From Chytridium lagenaria (lineage: Eukaryota; Chytridiomycota; Chytridiomycetes; Chytridiales; Chytridiaceae): a stretch of DNA of 64,000 bases. Below the pieces are notes generated by a model, which was given only the letters and a program-made list of their open reading frames with translations, was not told the origin of the DNA and searched no databases. The position numbers and the translations under genes were made by a program. Below, piece after piece: positions 1 to 14,690 of this stretch. Each line of letters begins with the position of its first letter. Position 1 is the stretch's first letter. The DNA is taken from the NCBI GenBank assembly GCA_025449115.1, contig JAHLKC010000002.1:496001-560000 (forward strand), given 5' to 3'.

Positions 1-656
1 CAGCGTGTGCAGCAATACCCCAAGTTGAAATCTTGTTGTCAAAAGTCAAAGGCGGACGGTCTAGGTTTTCTGTGAACCAGACACAACATGGCCGTCGTCG
101 TCTACGGTTACGAGAACTTCGTCTTTGCCGAGATGGCAGATACGAATAGCGTTGATGGGGATGCGCTTATATGTATTCGGTTGTTATAAGACGGGGAAGG
201 TGTTTAAATGATGTTGATGTTATCTTACCCCTGTTGTTTCCTGTCGAAGGGGTAAGAGCTTTCGGAAGCTTTTTAAAAGTTTTGAGCCATCATCCATCCG
301 GAAGCAAAATATTGTATCGCATACAGCGACAAAAAAGAGTGACGAGACTTTATTGCTGCAAGCTACCAAATTCAACCTCCACGGCCGGCTAAGCATCGTC
401 AAAACAAGTAAAAACGATAGTATAAAGGCAAATTGATGTGGAATGATCAATTACCACTCATGAAGCCCATCCAGAGGACGATCCGTCACGAGCGGAACGA
501 ACGGAGTGACCTTTGTAATGTCATTTACGTTTGTCTGTATCTTCAAATTTGCCACACCTAGACAGCAATTCAGTTCGTTTTGAGTGCGAAAAAAAAATAA
601 AATATTTTAGGAGTAACGCGCAGAACCAAAGGGAAAAAGATAAACTGTTTATACCT
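1..656. other. Unassigned left edge
   Basis: No gene is recognised here. The only short frame opening on a plausible ATG is at 88-189 on the plus strand (33 residues) and resembles nothing I know. The stretch 540-640 is A-rich and looks like a 3' flank or intergenic spacer. The end of a gene starting outside the window cannot be excluded. Confidence 0.3.
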
Positions 657-956
657 TCACAACATCAATTTGGTGGGATATAATCTGCTAATTGAGACGG
701 GATCAAGTAGATGCAAAATATTAAAAGCAATTAGTAACCCTTCCTCCAACTCTTCAACCTCATTGAGACTCATCACATTCCAAGCACGTCGTTCTTCGGG
801 ATACGAATGTGCTCCAAGATGACCAAATCTTGACCCTCTTCCCCCCGTTTCACCATCACCAACGTACCCAGCTTCTTCCACAACCAAAACTCTTGGTCCG
901 TAGATCCCAACACCTAGCCTAGGAGAAACTCGAGGTCGGGGAATAGCCTTCTCCCG
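657..956 (-). CDS. Possible C-terminal exon, unknown protein
   Basis: A minus-strand reading frame that stops at 657 and looks coding: Gly-, Arg- and Val-rich at first (SPRLGVGIYGPRVLVVEEAG), then a Gly/His segment, then an acidic-leucine helix (SLNEVEELEEGLLIAFNI). Reading upstream it changes frame near 925, where a one-base indel would connect it to a frame coming from about 1000. It lies just downstream of the SRRM1-like gene on the same strand, so it could be a last exon of that gene or a separate small gene. I do not recognise the family and assign no function. Confidence 0.3.
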   Translation of the reverse strand, partial: REKAIPRPRVSPRLGVGIYGPRVLVVEEAGYVGDGETGGRGSRFGHLGAHSYPEERRAWNVMSLNEVEELEEGLLIAFNILHLLDPVSISRLYPTKLML

Positions 957-1123
957 CAGTGGTCATTCGAATAAGAAACTCAAAGGTGAGCAAGGTTATC
1001 AGAAAATAAGGAAGAATCTGAAGCTTTAACATTGGGGAACGAATAATTTTTTTTTCTGGATGGATATACAAAATATTCAACGCGAAACAAGCGTCAGTGT
1101 CTCCCAGAAACTCCCACACCCTT

Positions 1124-2589
1124 TCACTCACTCGACACGGGCCCTCTTTTGAGGACTCTGCCCTGTATCGTCTGCATCCCGCCCACCATTCCTTTTTGAT
1201 GCTCCCTCCTCCCAGACCTCCCAGTTTTCTTTTTAGTCTCAATTTCTTCATCCGATCCATTATCCCGACCCTTATCACGATCACGATGTCTATCGCCCCT
1301 CTCCCGTTCCCTGTCACGGTCCCTATCACGGTCCCTTTCACGCTCTCGAATGCGGTCACGCTCACGCTCCTCTCCCTCCCTATCACGGTCTCTATTTTCC
1401 CTTTCCCGATCCCTGTCACGATCTACCCGTCTATCATCATCGTGTCGTCTCCGTCTCTCGTCACCATCCCGTCTTCTGCGGTCATCACGATCTCTGTCCC
1501 TGTCCCTGTCACGATAATCAGGGTTGCGATTCCGATCTCGTTCGCGGTCCCGCGGGCGATAGGATCTATCATCATTATCACGCTCACGATTCCTCCTTCT
1601 GTCTTCATCCTCCACAATCCTATCCGGTGGTCCACCTTCTACAACTGGCCTCGTAGTCTTAGCAGTATCAACAGGTTTTGCCCGCCCCTTTTAATTGAGC
1701 TTCAGCACAACATCCCACATCGCAATTACAAAAGACGACTCACACTGTCCACTTCTGATTCTCTCCTCTTAGCAAGCTCCTTTGCAATCCGATCCTCTTC
1801 CGCCCGTTTCCTGATCAGCTCCAACTTCTTCTCCTCCAAGAACTGTTTTGGAATACCATGCTCCTCCTGAGCGGACACCAAAAGTCCCCAAAGCTGTTCA
1901 ACAAAACTAGCAGTCTTGTCTTCCAGGAACCCCATTAAGTTGATCTGTAATTCACGGGGTCTACTTTCTTTTCTGAATTAGCCATGTCAAGGAACATTGC
2001 ATGTGCTTCGTAACAGCAACGAAACGCTTTTTAGTGACGAAGCAATCACACATGAAATGGAGATAAGCGGGGGCACTCACTTCTTCTTCCAGCATTTGGA
2101 AACGTATCCAACAACAAGATCATCTTCCATGCCTACGATTTCGACAACCTTCTTTGTAATCCAGGGTTTCATGCGCTAATCTTAACCTTTTTCATATCAA
2201 CCTGCAATGTAATGGTTAGGCACTTTGACCAAGAGTGTTGAATTAAAGCAAACCTTTGTGCTGAAAACTGCTGGAAACTTCATGCTCTTAAGGAGCTTCT
2301 TGTGTTTGTCTCCGAATCGAGCATCTTGCTCTGCGCTGGCACCCTTTGTTTTTGTTAAAAAATGAAAGTTGAAAGGTCAGGCGGCATGGTCTTCGGACAA
2401 AATTGGAAAAGCATCAGTCCTTGTGCGTTTTGCTCCACCATACATGGCGTGGAAAGGATACGGATGAGAATAAGTTATACAGCATGCACAGGATAAGTGG
2501 TTCTTCAGTGGTTATTATACCACGGGCATCTCTGTGAGGTGGATGATGGATGCGTTTGCCTTTACCTTAAAGAATCCTGCATCTCCCAT
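1124..2589 (-). CDS. SRRM1: SRRM1/SRm160-like PWI-domain splicing factor
   Basis: PWI-domain proteins of the SRRM1 (SRm160) type are nuclear splicing and mRNA-processing coactivators that bind RNA. Exon 1 (2566-2589) encodes MGDAGFFK and exon 2 (2254-2343) GASAEQDARFGDKHKKLL onwards; together they match the start of SRRM1 almost residue by residue. The PWI signature MKPWITKKVVEIVG follows at about 2120-2175, then QINLMGFLEDK and LWGLLVSAQEEHGIPKQFLE (about 1780-1955), the second half of the domain. The C-terminal part (1124-1615) is an Arg/Asp/Glu-rich low-complexity tail with long runs of RD and RE dipeptides in place of the usual RS repeats. The start was chosen for the family match. One-base indels near 2175, 2117 and 1945 break the frame although the domain is intact across them, so they look like sequence errors. 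The C-terminal end is uncertain. Confidence 0.85.
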
Positions 2590-2990
2590 ACTATCAATCA
2601 AATTTGAGCAAAAGCAAAAAATTATATGAAAATGGTATAGAGAGAAAAACTACATACATGACATACACTTCATTGTTGTAATGTTATTACGGCAGAGTGG
2701 AGTAAAAGTGGGTGACGATTTTGTTAATTACCCTGTTTGTTTTCTATTGAGATTCTCACTTCTTCACAACTTTTTATATTATTTTTTTTTCGTTCTCCTG
2801 TTTTCGCTTCACTATCATGTCATTCCGTCCTTAATTTTAACCTATGATGGCAACCTATGATGGCCAGCAAGGTAGCAAATCCTTACTCATTGAGTTGTAT
2901 CCCTGCAATATGGCAGGAGGTCGGATGAAGTTTTCGTGTCTGACATTTTCATAGATATATATCACATTTCTTCTAAAAGTTTCTGTCGAA
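2590..2990. promoter_or_regulatory. Divergent promoter region, SRRM1-like / DnaJ-like
   Basis: About 400 bases separate the start codons of two genes pointing away from each other. The stretch is AT-rich and has a T-rich tract at 2778-2792. No conserved operator or element is recognised. It probably holds both promoters, judged only from the gene arrangement. Confidence 0.4.
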
Positions 2991-4228
2991 ATGGTTGATC
3001 CATATGCGATCCTAGGCATTTCACGAGATGCTTCTCAGGATGATGTCAAGAGAGGTGAGCTCAAGTCATTAATGCATTCATTCATCCATACGTCACCCAT
3101 TTATGATCTTTGGATGATTGTGCCTGTTGAAGTCCTTCCAGAATGGAGTGCAGTTAAGATTGAGTGGCACGTTCTTGTATATCTCTGCTTCCACATCCTA
3201 CCCTGAAACCATATCCCTATCGCATATAGACTTCAACGATAAAATAAGGTCTTTTGAAGCAACGTTCTGACATACGTTCCCTTGAATGCAACAGCCTACA
3301 GAAAGGCAGCATTAAACTGTCATCCTGATAAGGTGCCGCCCGAGTTAAAGGAAACGGCTGAGGCGGAATTTAAGATTGTTTCAGAGGCATATGAGATATT
3401 GAGAGACGTAAGTATCTTTGTAACGAGCCGGAGTTGGTTACATGAGGAATTGGGATACTCTGACTGATACAACTTGACCTCTTAAGCTTATCACTACTAA
3501 CTGCAATACCTTACTCAAAACAGCCACAAACGAGGAATAACTATGATCGTTACGGGATGGAAGGATTGAAGGGATCTAATGGGAATGGGCTGGGGGGGGG
3601 GTGGTGGATGGGACCATGGCTTTGACCACTACCATCACATGGATCCGAGGAGCCTTTTCGAGTAAGCATATTGTTCTTTTATTTGTTCGGAGGATAATTT
3701 GAGACGAACTCTAACTTCGGCACATATTAAAGACAGGTTTTTGGAGGTCGTGACCCATTCGCCGACTTTCATCGGTCCATGTTTAACCACAACCAGCATG
3801 GCTTTGGTGGTAACAGTGGCTTTAGTGGAAGTTTCGGCGGTGGCTTTGGAGGCAGTGGATTAGGTGGTTTTTCAAACCGGGATCCATTCAATGACCCCTT
3901 CTTTTCGTCGCCGTTTGGAATGCCTTCGATGCTTGGTGGGGGTATGGGCGGCGGTGGTGGAAGTTTTTCGTCGTTCTCTTCGTCGTCCTCAAGTGGTGGT
4001 TTCGGTGGAGGAACATTTGGATCCACGTCGACGCGGACCACGATTGTCAATGGTGAGAGGACGACGGTCACCACAACGACAGACAACAGCGGCAATACTC
4101 GGACAGAGACTATTAGGGTTGGGCGAGATGGCAGGGAAAGTCGTGAGGTGACTGAGAACGGGCAGAAGGTGATTCAGGGTGGGGAGGCAGGCTCTAGAGA
4201 TTCATCTCAGCGGCGACTCCGCCACTGA
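2991..4228 (+). CDS. DNAJB6/DNAJB2-like J-domain co-chaperone
   Basis: A type-II Hsp40 that should stimulate Hsp70 ATPase activity and bind unfolded clients. Exons I can place: 2991-3054 (MVDPYAILGISRDASQDDVK), 3295-3407 (AYRKAALNCHPDKVPPEL..., with the HPD motif that contacts Hsp70), 3524 to about 3661, and 3733-4228. The third exon contains NNYDRYGMEGLKG, the end of the J domain, then a Gly/His stretch. The last exon is a Gly/Phe/Ser-rich region with VFGGRDPFADFHRSMF and a Ser-Phe cluster typical of the DNAJB6/B2 group, which suppresses aggregation. There are no zinc fingers, so it is not a DNAJA type. A run of ten G at 3592-3601 puts the reading out of frame by one base; both sides are clearly coding. 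The intron ending at 3523 has a CTAAC branch site. Confidence 0.9.
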
Positions 4229-5383
4229 TATCCAATTACACAGCTTATTTTATGGCTTCTCCCTTCCTCCCAGTCTCTCTTGCCTATATTATCTCTTCCT
4301 TTTTCTCAACACGCTCGAATAATAATCTTTATGTATATTCCAAATTCTGAATAGCAAGTTTTCCATTTTGAAGTATACAGCCATTTTTTTCGTTTGTAAT
4401 AGCTCATATAAATATTTATCTGCGACGTATTTTGCAAGCTCTTTTTCCGAAGAACGTCATTGACGTGTACAAAGGGATGAGATAGGGTGAAGGAGTTTCG
4501 AATGTGGACACATTTATTATTTTTTGTGCACCGTTGCAATTTCACATTGTGCACCGAACTCCCCATTTCTGTCCGTGCCCTTATTCATCAGGTAGCATTC
4601 CGACTTGAACACCTCTCACCTCTCACCTCACCTCACCCTTACCCTTATATCCTCACCTTCGCAACGATAGTTTTTCTTCAGCAGTCAACCTGCTCTGAAT
4701 TCTTGACCGTTTTTGTTGCGTATAGCTGGAAATCAGTTTAACACTCTAATAGCTAGTGTTCTACTGAAGGAGGAATTTTTCTTTGGTTTTGGCGCCAAAA
4801 GGAAGAGGCTCACAGGTGGACGCCTTCACGGCTGTGTAGTTGCACCGGAGGTGAATTATCTTACTCCTTTCTGTGTCCGTGATCGCTCTCTGCGGTGCTG
4901 GATGATCGACTTGGGAAAGCGGGGGAGACACTCACAACACTTTGGACCATTCATACCTATCCTCTCCTTTCATTGACTCTGTAGATGCTTTGAGTGATAA
5001 GCTTCTATCCTGCTGATTACGTTGATGATCGCAATCAATTTATTTACACATATCTGATCTTGCATGCCTCACACATTTATTATCTGTGGGCTCACCCGTG
5101 CGATCATACCCCAAATCCTCTTTCCGTCATCCGCCTTATGCATGACTAATCCAATGAACCTTCTTTACCCATCTTTCCGCCCAGATCAGAAGAATTGGCC
5201 GTCAGACTCACCGTTTGGCGCAATTGATCGCACAAACCCAACTGTCATTGGGATCCCGGGATATCTCGCAAATTTTTAAAGGCTTCTGTGAAAACCCCTT
5301 TATTAAGACACGCTCCTCAACCTCGCTATTACCTTCCACCCAACGACGACGTCGACGTTCTTGACTAAAAATCTGAAATTATC
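4229..5383. other. Intergenic region
   Basis: The 1.15 kb between the DnaJ-like stop and the RasGEF start holds no frame I recognise. Several unrelated frames of 60-90 codons occur but show no family features. At 4610-4650 there is a short pyrimidine-rich tandem of CACCT-like units. The last 100 bases are the likely promoter and leader of the RasGEF gene. Confidence 0.5.
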
Positions 5384-8300
5384 ATGTCTCGTGTCATATT
5401 CGTCACGGCGCTTTACGATTACGCTAAACCGGACGATTCTGGTCTTTCGTTCAAGAGAGGGCAGGTTATCCAAGTCCACAACCAGCTAGAGTCAGGCTGG
5501 TGGGATGGCTCTTGCAACAGTGAGAGGGGCTGGTAAGATAATTATCTATTTCAATAATGATCTTGTCATTATCTCACCTTGTTCCCTTTAGGTTCCCTTC
5601 AAACTACGTGAGTGAGCCTGAAGAGACCGTTCTTGACCCCAGAGGTATATCATTGCCACCTTTTTAATATTTTCATAAATTTTAAATAATATATTTTCCA
5701 AATGTTCATCAGGCTGGTCCCTTGACATGGGTTCGTCAAACCACAGCCGATGGACGCACATATTATGTCAACCAATACACCGGAGAAACAGCCTACGAGG
5801 CTCCAGGTACTGCCACGCGCTCTAGCTCCGATAGTTTCTCCAGCTCTCCCAGACTTTCCGAAACCTCCTCCTCTCATCAGATAAACACTCCACAAACCGC
5901 CAACGCTGTCGGTGCAATGGGGCCAACTACCCCTATTGGTGGTTCTATGCTCGGGCTTTCTGCTGCTGCTACCGTCACCACCGCTAATGGACCTGCTGGA
6001 AACAGGGATTCCGGATACACGACGGCTTCGTCCCTGACTTTGCCCCCTGGATGGATCGTGTTTGAGGCTGAGGATGGGTCTATGGTTTATTACAATGGAT
6101 TTACAAAGGAGACGAGGTGGACGCCTCCGGAAGGAACTGTTGCTGCCTCATCTGCTGTTTCGACTGTTTCATCGACCTCCAGTGCGTCGTCGCCGGCTGT
6201 GGCGGTTGGTCCGAATGGAGAGATCATTCCGGTTGGAGGTCGTCTGCGGTCAACTTCATTGCTGTCCGCTAGGCAAGCTGCAAACGAAGGGGTGAGATTT
6301 TCTTTGTATTTGTAGAAAATTCTATAACTTGACATTGACTGATTATGGAAATAATTACAGCTTCCTCCTAATTGGGGACGTAAGCAAACGCCAGAAGGCC
6401 GTGTGTATTACTACAACATGCTTACGGACGAAACCACCTGGAGCGTTTCCGATATAAATATGGAGACAGGAGAGCTGGTAATTCAACTTCTTTATTGTTT
6501 ACACCTTTCCTAGCTTCTAACCATATGCATAGCTCATCAAGCCAAAACGCGATAGCACTTCGAACCGCTCCGACAGCTCAACAGATTCTGGGCGTCGTCC
6601 GTCAATGATGGAAGACGAAGGAACAGGCGGTCGATGGACGTGGTCTAGGCTCACCAACGACATTGTCGCCGCTGTCTCCCAACTCAACACCTCCTCCCGC
6701 CACAACTACAAGGAAAAATTTATTCCTCAGTCTTCTGCCATCGTCGAATCTATCCGTGTCATGTTATTTGCTTCAGGAACGGCTCGTCGTGATGCTCCTC
6801 TTGTCGAAGCTCACAGGAACCTGAGGGTCCACCATAGGAACATTATGGCGACGCTTTCAAAGCTAGTGCTTTCTGCAAAACTTGCGTCGAGCGTGTGGCC
6901 ACCTCCCGATGCTATAAGCAAAATGCAGTCTGCTGCTGCTGATGTTCTTCAGGCTGTCAAAAGCTTTGTGGCTGCTGCACAAGAGGCTGGTGTGGAAATC
7001 AGGGGTCAGGACGAGGCTGCCAGCAATGCAGCAGCTGCTGCCGCTTCTGGTGGTGCTGAATCACATGTCGATAGTGTGAATGGATCGCTTTCTCGGCCTC
7101 CTTCTATTAACCCTGAAGGATATAATGGTCAGGCGCCTGTTGCTGTGGCAGCCTCGGATGCTCCAGCTCAAGAAGGAGAGGATGACGCGCAGCCGACCAA
7201 CTCAGAGATTATTTCTCAGCTGGAACGATACACCGGCAATGTTGTTGGTATGATTCGGGAGCTTATGAGGGCTATCGGGGCCACTGACTTTACGTCCTCT
7301 GTGTTGATCACGGATGTTCGGTCGATGGTGACGGAGGTTGGCAATTTCCTCGCGGTCGTCGACGACCTTCCGTTAGATTCTCTCAGCGAAGACCTTACTG
7401 TTGATTTCAAAGTCAACCGTCTCGCCTTGTATAACTCAATCTCTGGTCTCGTCATGGCGACATCTACTGCTACAGGTCACTTCGCGCCCAGCAACGCACT
7501 CGAAGAAGTTATCAAAGCCACAGGTGTCGTCGAAAAGGCCGTCAAAGACCTTCTCATCTCTACAAAGTTTCTTTTTGAAGAAAAGGAAGCTCTTGAGCAA
7601 CAAACACTCCAACAATACATTGACCAATACGGTGGTGGTGTCTCTGGCGGCACCACCCCTGCCTCCCCCGTCACCCCAACCACTATCTCCGCTATTGGTA
7701 ACGGCGCCTACCCGTACCCTCAACCCGTCTACCAGCCCCCACAACAATCATACCACTACTCCCAAGCCCCCGCCACCGCCCCCGTCTACACTCAAGGCCC
7801 CACCTCCTCCCCCATCGGCGTCGCCCTCGCCGCTGGCAGCATCGGTGTTGGAGGCCCGAACGCTTCTGCAGCCCTTATTGCCCAGCGCCGTCCCTCTGAG
7901 CCTCAAGTCCGTCCGCGTCGCGCCATGTCACTCTCCATTCTCGGCCCTAATCTCGGAGAGATTCCTGAAAATGGTGGGGAGGAGATTCCCGGGTCTGTTA
8001 CAGATGTGCCGCCGCCTCCTCCGACTTATTTGACGGAAAAGGGTGAGCAGCCTGGAAGACTTTCGTCAGCACCTTCGTCGGCAGCTGGGAGTACGTTTGC
8101 GGGAGATGAGGATGAATTGATGGCGTCGTTAAGCAGAGCGAACTCTAGGGGTAAGGGGAACAAGATTCATAAGATTTTAGGCACAGATGCACCAAACGTT
8201 GCGAAGAGCGCAAAGGGTACACCTAATGAGGTGTGTATCCTTTAAAGTTAATTTCACCTAAATGACCTGGAAATAACTCTAATATGTACTTTTTGTTCAT

Positions 8301-9843
8301 CATTTTTTTTCTTGTGTGCAGGGCTCCAACAAGGCATGGTACCTAAACTACGACTACAGTCCCGATGACCTCGTCTTCAACATGGAAGGCAAGGTCAAGG
8401 AGGTAAACTTGACGCCCTCATGGAACGTCTCACGCTCCACGACCAAATGGACCCTGGTTTCCTCCAAACCTTCCTTTTAACCTACCGCTCCTTCACCACC
8501 TCTAAGGAATTTGAAGGCCTCCTTGAGAAGCGTTTCACCCTCGCCGCACCTGAGGGTCTGACTGAAGAAGAATTTAGCGATTGGGACAAAAAGAAACGGA
8601 AGATTATCCAACTCCGTGTCTTTAATGTCATGAAGTCGTGGATTGAGAATTACTGTCAAGAAGATCCAGAAGATCGTGAAGTCCTGAACGCCATGACAAG
8701 GTTCGCTATGACAACTATGCAGGAAGCCGGTGCGCAGACCCTCGCCACGCAATTGGTTAAACTCGTTGAACGTTGGGAACAAAGTGGTGGAGCTATTCGT
8801 AAAATGGTTCAAAGCGCAAACCCCAACGTGCCACCCCGATTCTCCCAAGAAACTTGAAGAGGATTAGGTTCCTCGATCTGGATCCGCTTGAAGTTGCTAG
8901 ACAGTTGACGGTGTTGGAGTCACGAGAGTATAATAAGCTGCAGCCTGTTGAGTTTTTGTTGAAGGCCTGGAGTGATAAGGAGAGTGTTGTGGCGGTGAAC
9001 GTCAAGACTATGATTTTGATGTCGAATCAGGTTGCTGGGTGGGTTGCGCAAAGTATCTTGTCAGAGAAGGAGGTGAAGAAACGGGCGCATCTTATCAAGC
9101 ACTTTATCAATATTGCTGAGGTTTGAATTCCTTCTCTTCCATTGCCGTCTCCAACCTTTTTTCCCATTCAATTTTCCTACACCGTGAACTTCCTTTATCA
9201 GCAGCTAACTGGTTATGTAACACCTAATCATCTAATTTTATAGAAATGCCGCGGCATTAATAACTTTAACACCCTCATGTCTATCCTGGCCGGTCTCAAC
9301 TCAGCCCCCATCCACCGTCTTAAACGCACCTGGAGCTCCTCCCACAAAAGGCGCAAGCCGGTCTCGAATCCCTCCGCATCACTATGAACCCGACGAAGAA
9401 CTTTTCCCGGTATCGCGAAACACTCCACAACGTTAAACCCTCCATGTGTTCCTTTCCTTGGCTTTTACTTGACGGATTTGACCTTCATCGAGGACGGATC
9501 ACCGAACTTCTTGAAGGGGATGGACGGGATGATTAATTTCTCAAAAAGGATGAAGACGGCGGAAGTCATTAGGGAAATTCAGCAGTATCAGAATGCGCCT
9601 TACCAGCTGACACATGTGCCAGAGTTGCAGCAGTTTTTTAAAGCAAAGTTTCATGGAGACAGCGGATGAGACTGATCTTTATAACATGTCGTTGATGTTG
9701 GAACCAAGGGAGAGGTGAGGCCGATTTTCTTGCTTTTTCATCGTTTCAAATATTCACTTTTTAATACTTGGATTCTGATTCATTTAATCTCTAGGGAGGA
9801 CGAGAAGATTGCTCGTCTCCTCACTGAGTCTGGTTTCCTTTGA
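5384..9843 (+). CDS. CDC25: CDC25-type Ras guanine-nucleotide exchange factor (SH3, three WW, REM, RasGEF)
   Basis: Exchanges GDP for GTP on Ras-type GTPases at membranes, usually upstream of cAMP signalling. The start at 5384 opens an SH3 domain (ALYDYAKPDDSGLSFKRGQ, GWWDG, then WFPSNYV after an intron). Three WW domains follow: TWVRQTTADGRTYYVNQYTG near 5725, LPPGWIVFEAEDGSMVYYNG near 6043 and LPPNWGRKQTPEGRVYYYN near 6361; the first has an imperfect second signature (YEAPG), the others W. After a helical segment (6600-7000) and a Ser/Pro/Ala-rich linker (7000-8200), the REM domain lies at about 8320-8850 (MDPGFLQTFLLTYRSF) and the catalytic domain at 8870-9843 (FLDLDPLEVARQLT, NFNTLMSILAGLNSAPIHRL, VPFLGFYLTDLTFIEDG). 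At least five one-base indels (about 8403, 8840, 9332, 9440, 9655) interrupt the conserved C-terminal half. SH3 plus RasGEF is the yeast Cdc25 layout; the WW triplet is additional. Confidence 0.93.
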
Positions 9844-10581
9844 TCAATTACACCACCATCGTTTTATTAGCAACTCTTCCATTCTGTTTTCTTAGATGCC
9901 TGCACATACATTTTGTTGTAGATGTTGAGGGGATTAAAATAACACCCCACCTAAATCTGTTTCCTTTTTTCATAATCATTTCTCGTTTCGTTACATGAAT
10001 TTGGTCCCTCCCCTTATCTTCCCAGGCTTGGTTGTGTTTTATCTCGCCAACGCCTAATTTGTTTTCAACTGCATATACTGTTTCTGTCGTATCTTCACTT
10101 TCTCTTTGTCGTTGTCTTTCCCCCTAGCTCCATGGCGAAGCTTTTTTTATTTTCTTTCAGTTTGAATCAGTAATGCTGCCAAAAAATTCTGATGATCGCG
10201 ACTGTTTTAGCGCGTGGGCACTACCGCTGCCGCGCCTAGTGCCCTCACAAGCTTCGGCGATACCGCCTTTGGTATTTCCAATTTCTTCAAGGAGTTTAAC
10301 ATATCTCTCGTCCTTCCCCTTTATGGCTCAACAAGCTTCCATACTTGAAAAAACGAGAAAGATATAATACAAGCAAAAGCAAAATACAGCATATACATAT
10401 ATACATGGCCTCGCGGAAGGCAGGATGCTCCAGTTCAAAGTGAAACAAAAAGCAAGAAAACAGGAGATGTCGGGGGCCCTCAGATCCACTGTCCAAGCAA
10501 AGCTTCAGTCTTAAACTTTTGTTTTGCGAGGTGAAGCCTATAATGCAAGACATAAGTTAAAAGCGACAGAAATACCTTTAC
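9844..10581. other. Convergent intergenic region
   Basis: The space between two genes that end facing each other. It is T-rich near the RasGEF stop and A-rich towards the next gene, as expected for two 3' flanks with polyadenylation signals. No coding frame, RNA gene or repeat is recognised. Confidence 0.5.
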
Positions 10582-11839
10582 TTACTCCTTCAAAGGACAT
10601 TCCTCGGGGTTCGCAACCGCCTTCAATTCATCCTTCCCAACTTTTTCAAGGACTAATAAATACATAGTAAGAAAACCATATTCAATTCTCGTCGCACCTT
10701 CGCCTTGCTCCTCAAAGTCCTCGACGATATTATCATGCGCAGCAATCAGAAGCACCTCGATGCCCTTGCAATCAAGCAGACGCGTCGGATTAACGGAAAC
10801 AAACCGTCTAGACCCAAAGAAGCCCATCATATCATCTGGGACCTCGGGGGTCGACCACCGCGTCGTAAACCAGGTACCTTAGGATTCTGTTGCGGTTTCG
10901 TAAAGAGTTTTTGTGAATGAATTATTACCTTTACTGACAGGTGAAACGACCCTTCATGATGTATTCCAAGTTCTCGCTGAATCACGCCTGATTAAAAGGG
11001 TGTTATAGAGTCTTCGATTGTGGCGGAAAACCTGGCTCCACTGGACCTCCAACACGTATGCAAGTCGGGTAGAAGAACCCTTCTGAGCGATCGAATAAAC
11101 GCTACGGCAGATGAGTCATTAAAGACGTTATTGTATCTCACCCCTCTCCACAAATTCGAACGCTTTCCACAAAGCGATCCCCTTTAAACCCTTTAAACAT
11201 TCAATAAAACAATATAACAACCTCTAGTTGCTGTCGTGTATGTCTTCCTCCCAAGCTCTGCATCTAAATTATCTACATCACCAACAAGAGTCACAACACC
11301 CCAAAACCTATAATACTCAATATTCCCAAACCCGGAACAACCCACTTCTCATGCTGCTTCGTCTCAATATCGATCCTTGGCAAACGTTTCTTTCCAATGA
11401 CCATCAATCTACAATAATCTTTCCGAAGTTTCATATCCTGCCCAACCGGACAGAGTAGCATGAAAAACCGTTGCACGTCGTCAATCGATTTTGCGTGTTC
11501 AAGGTTCACCCTCTAAAATGTCTAAGTGTGGAAAACAGAACCGGCACGTACAGGTCTATACATAAAGTAAATCTTGCCATACTCCAATGCCTGCACCTTG
11601 GTTTTCGATCCGGCTTCTTTGACGGCAGTTTCGAGAACCTGGGTGAAATGCTCGTCAAGGTGTTCAATGTCAAACTCTTCGGATTTTAAAGTTTCTTCAT
11701 CCTCAGAATAGCGTTCATGTTTCACGTCGAACCCGCTCCTCTCGCGTTTGAAATTCTCGTCCTCGTTCTCCTGTTTGACTTTCGTATCCGCTTCCTCTTG
11801 TTTGACGGTGCTCGATTGATGGCTCCGAGTCGTTACCAT
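10582..11839 (-). CDS. Conserved protein of unknown function with prokaryotic relatives
   Basis: Starts at 11839 (MVTTRSHQSS) with an acidic, Lys/Glu-rich leader, then a conserved core: YGKIYFMYRP joined across a GTACGT...TTTTAG intron to RVNLEHAKSIDDVQRFFMLL, then LMVIGKKRLPRI, a Trp-Gly segment near 11260 (FWGVVTLVGDVDNLDAELGR), LAYVLEV, GVIQRELGIHHEGSFHLSVK, a short intron, NPKVPG..., and SRRFVSVNPTRLLDCKGIEV. From memory, bacterial and archaeal proteins share this order of blocks (a YRP/DDVQR block, a VIG-KRLP block, a GDD-like block, a SVKNP block, a RRF-PA-P-LLDYEG block); I cannot name the family. No catalytic residues are evident. The frame shifts by one base at least near 11330 and 11080. 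The neighbours on the same strand are unrelated housekeeping genes. Confidence 0.7.
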
Positions 11840-12009
11840 TTTACTTCTCCACAAGAGGCTGAAAAAAAAAGTATATTAAATATAAAATATTAAAAAATAA
11901 AAATATAAAATATTAAAATAAAAATCCCGCGGGAGTTGTAATGTCACGTTTTATTACTGTGGTGGGGAGACAACACGTCATCCATTGATGTATTTATTTA
12001 GTTTTTAGT

Positions 12010-13428
<1,419 letters not shown>

Positions 13429-13700
13429 TGTTGTAGAGGGTGAAGGTGATGGAGGGTTGATTTTTGATGTGAGGTGATGGGATGGGATCTTGCAGTAATT
13501 TATATCCAGGGCGTCGTACTACACTGTGAAATTGACGCGGATTGAAGTCCATCTGCCACCTCAATTTCAAGCACACAATCACCTCCACGTTTTTGGCCAC
13601 GTTGACGACGGGAAAAAGCACAGCAAACACATAACAAGAATTCTGTACGAAACATTCTAAGGGGTTTATAAAAAAACTATTTATTCTGCCTATGCTTTCC

Positions 13701-14690
<990 letters not shown>

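Noticed and set aside
1097..1870. Plus-strand 257-codon frame rich in Ile, Val, Pro and Ser
   Set aside because: It is the antisense of the RD/RE repeat tail and PWI exon of the SRRM1-like gene; the repeat keeps several frames open by composition.
7401..8033. Plus-strand 210-codon frame inside the RasGEF gene
   Set aside because: An out-of-phase reading of the Pro/Ser/Ala linker; the 546-codon frame across it carries the conserved protein.
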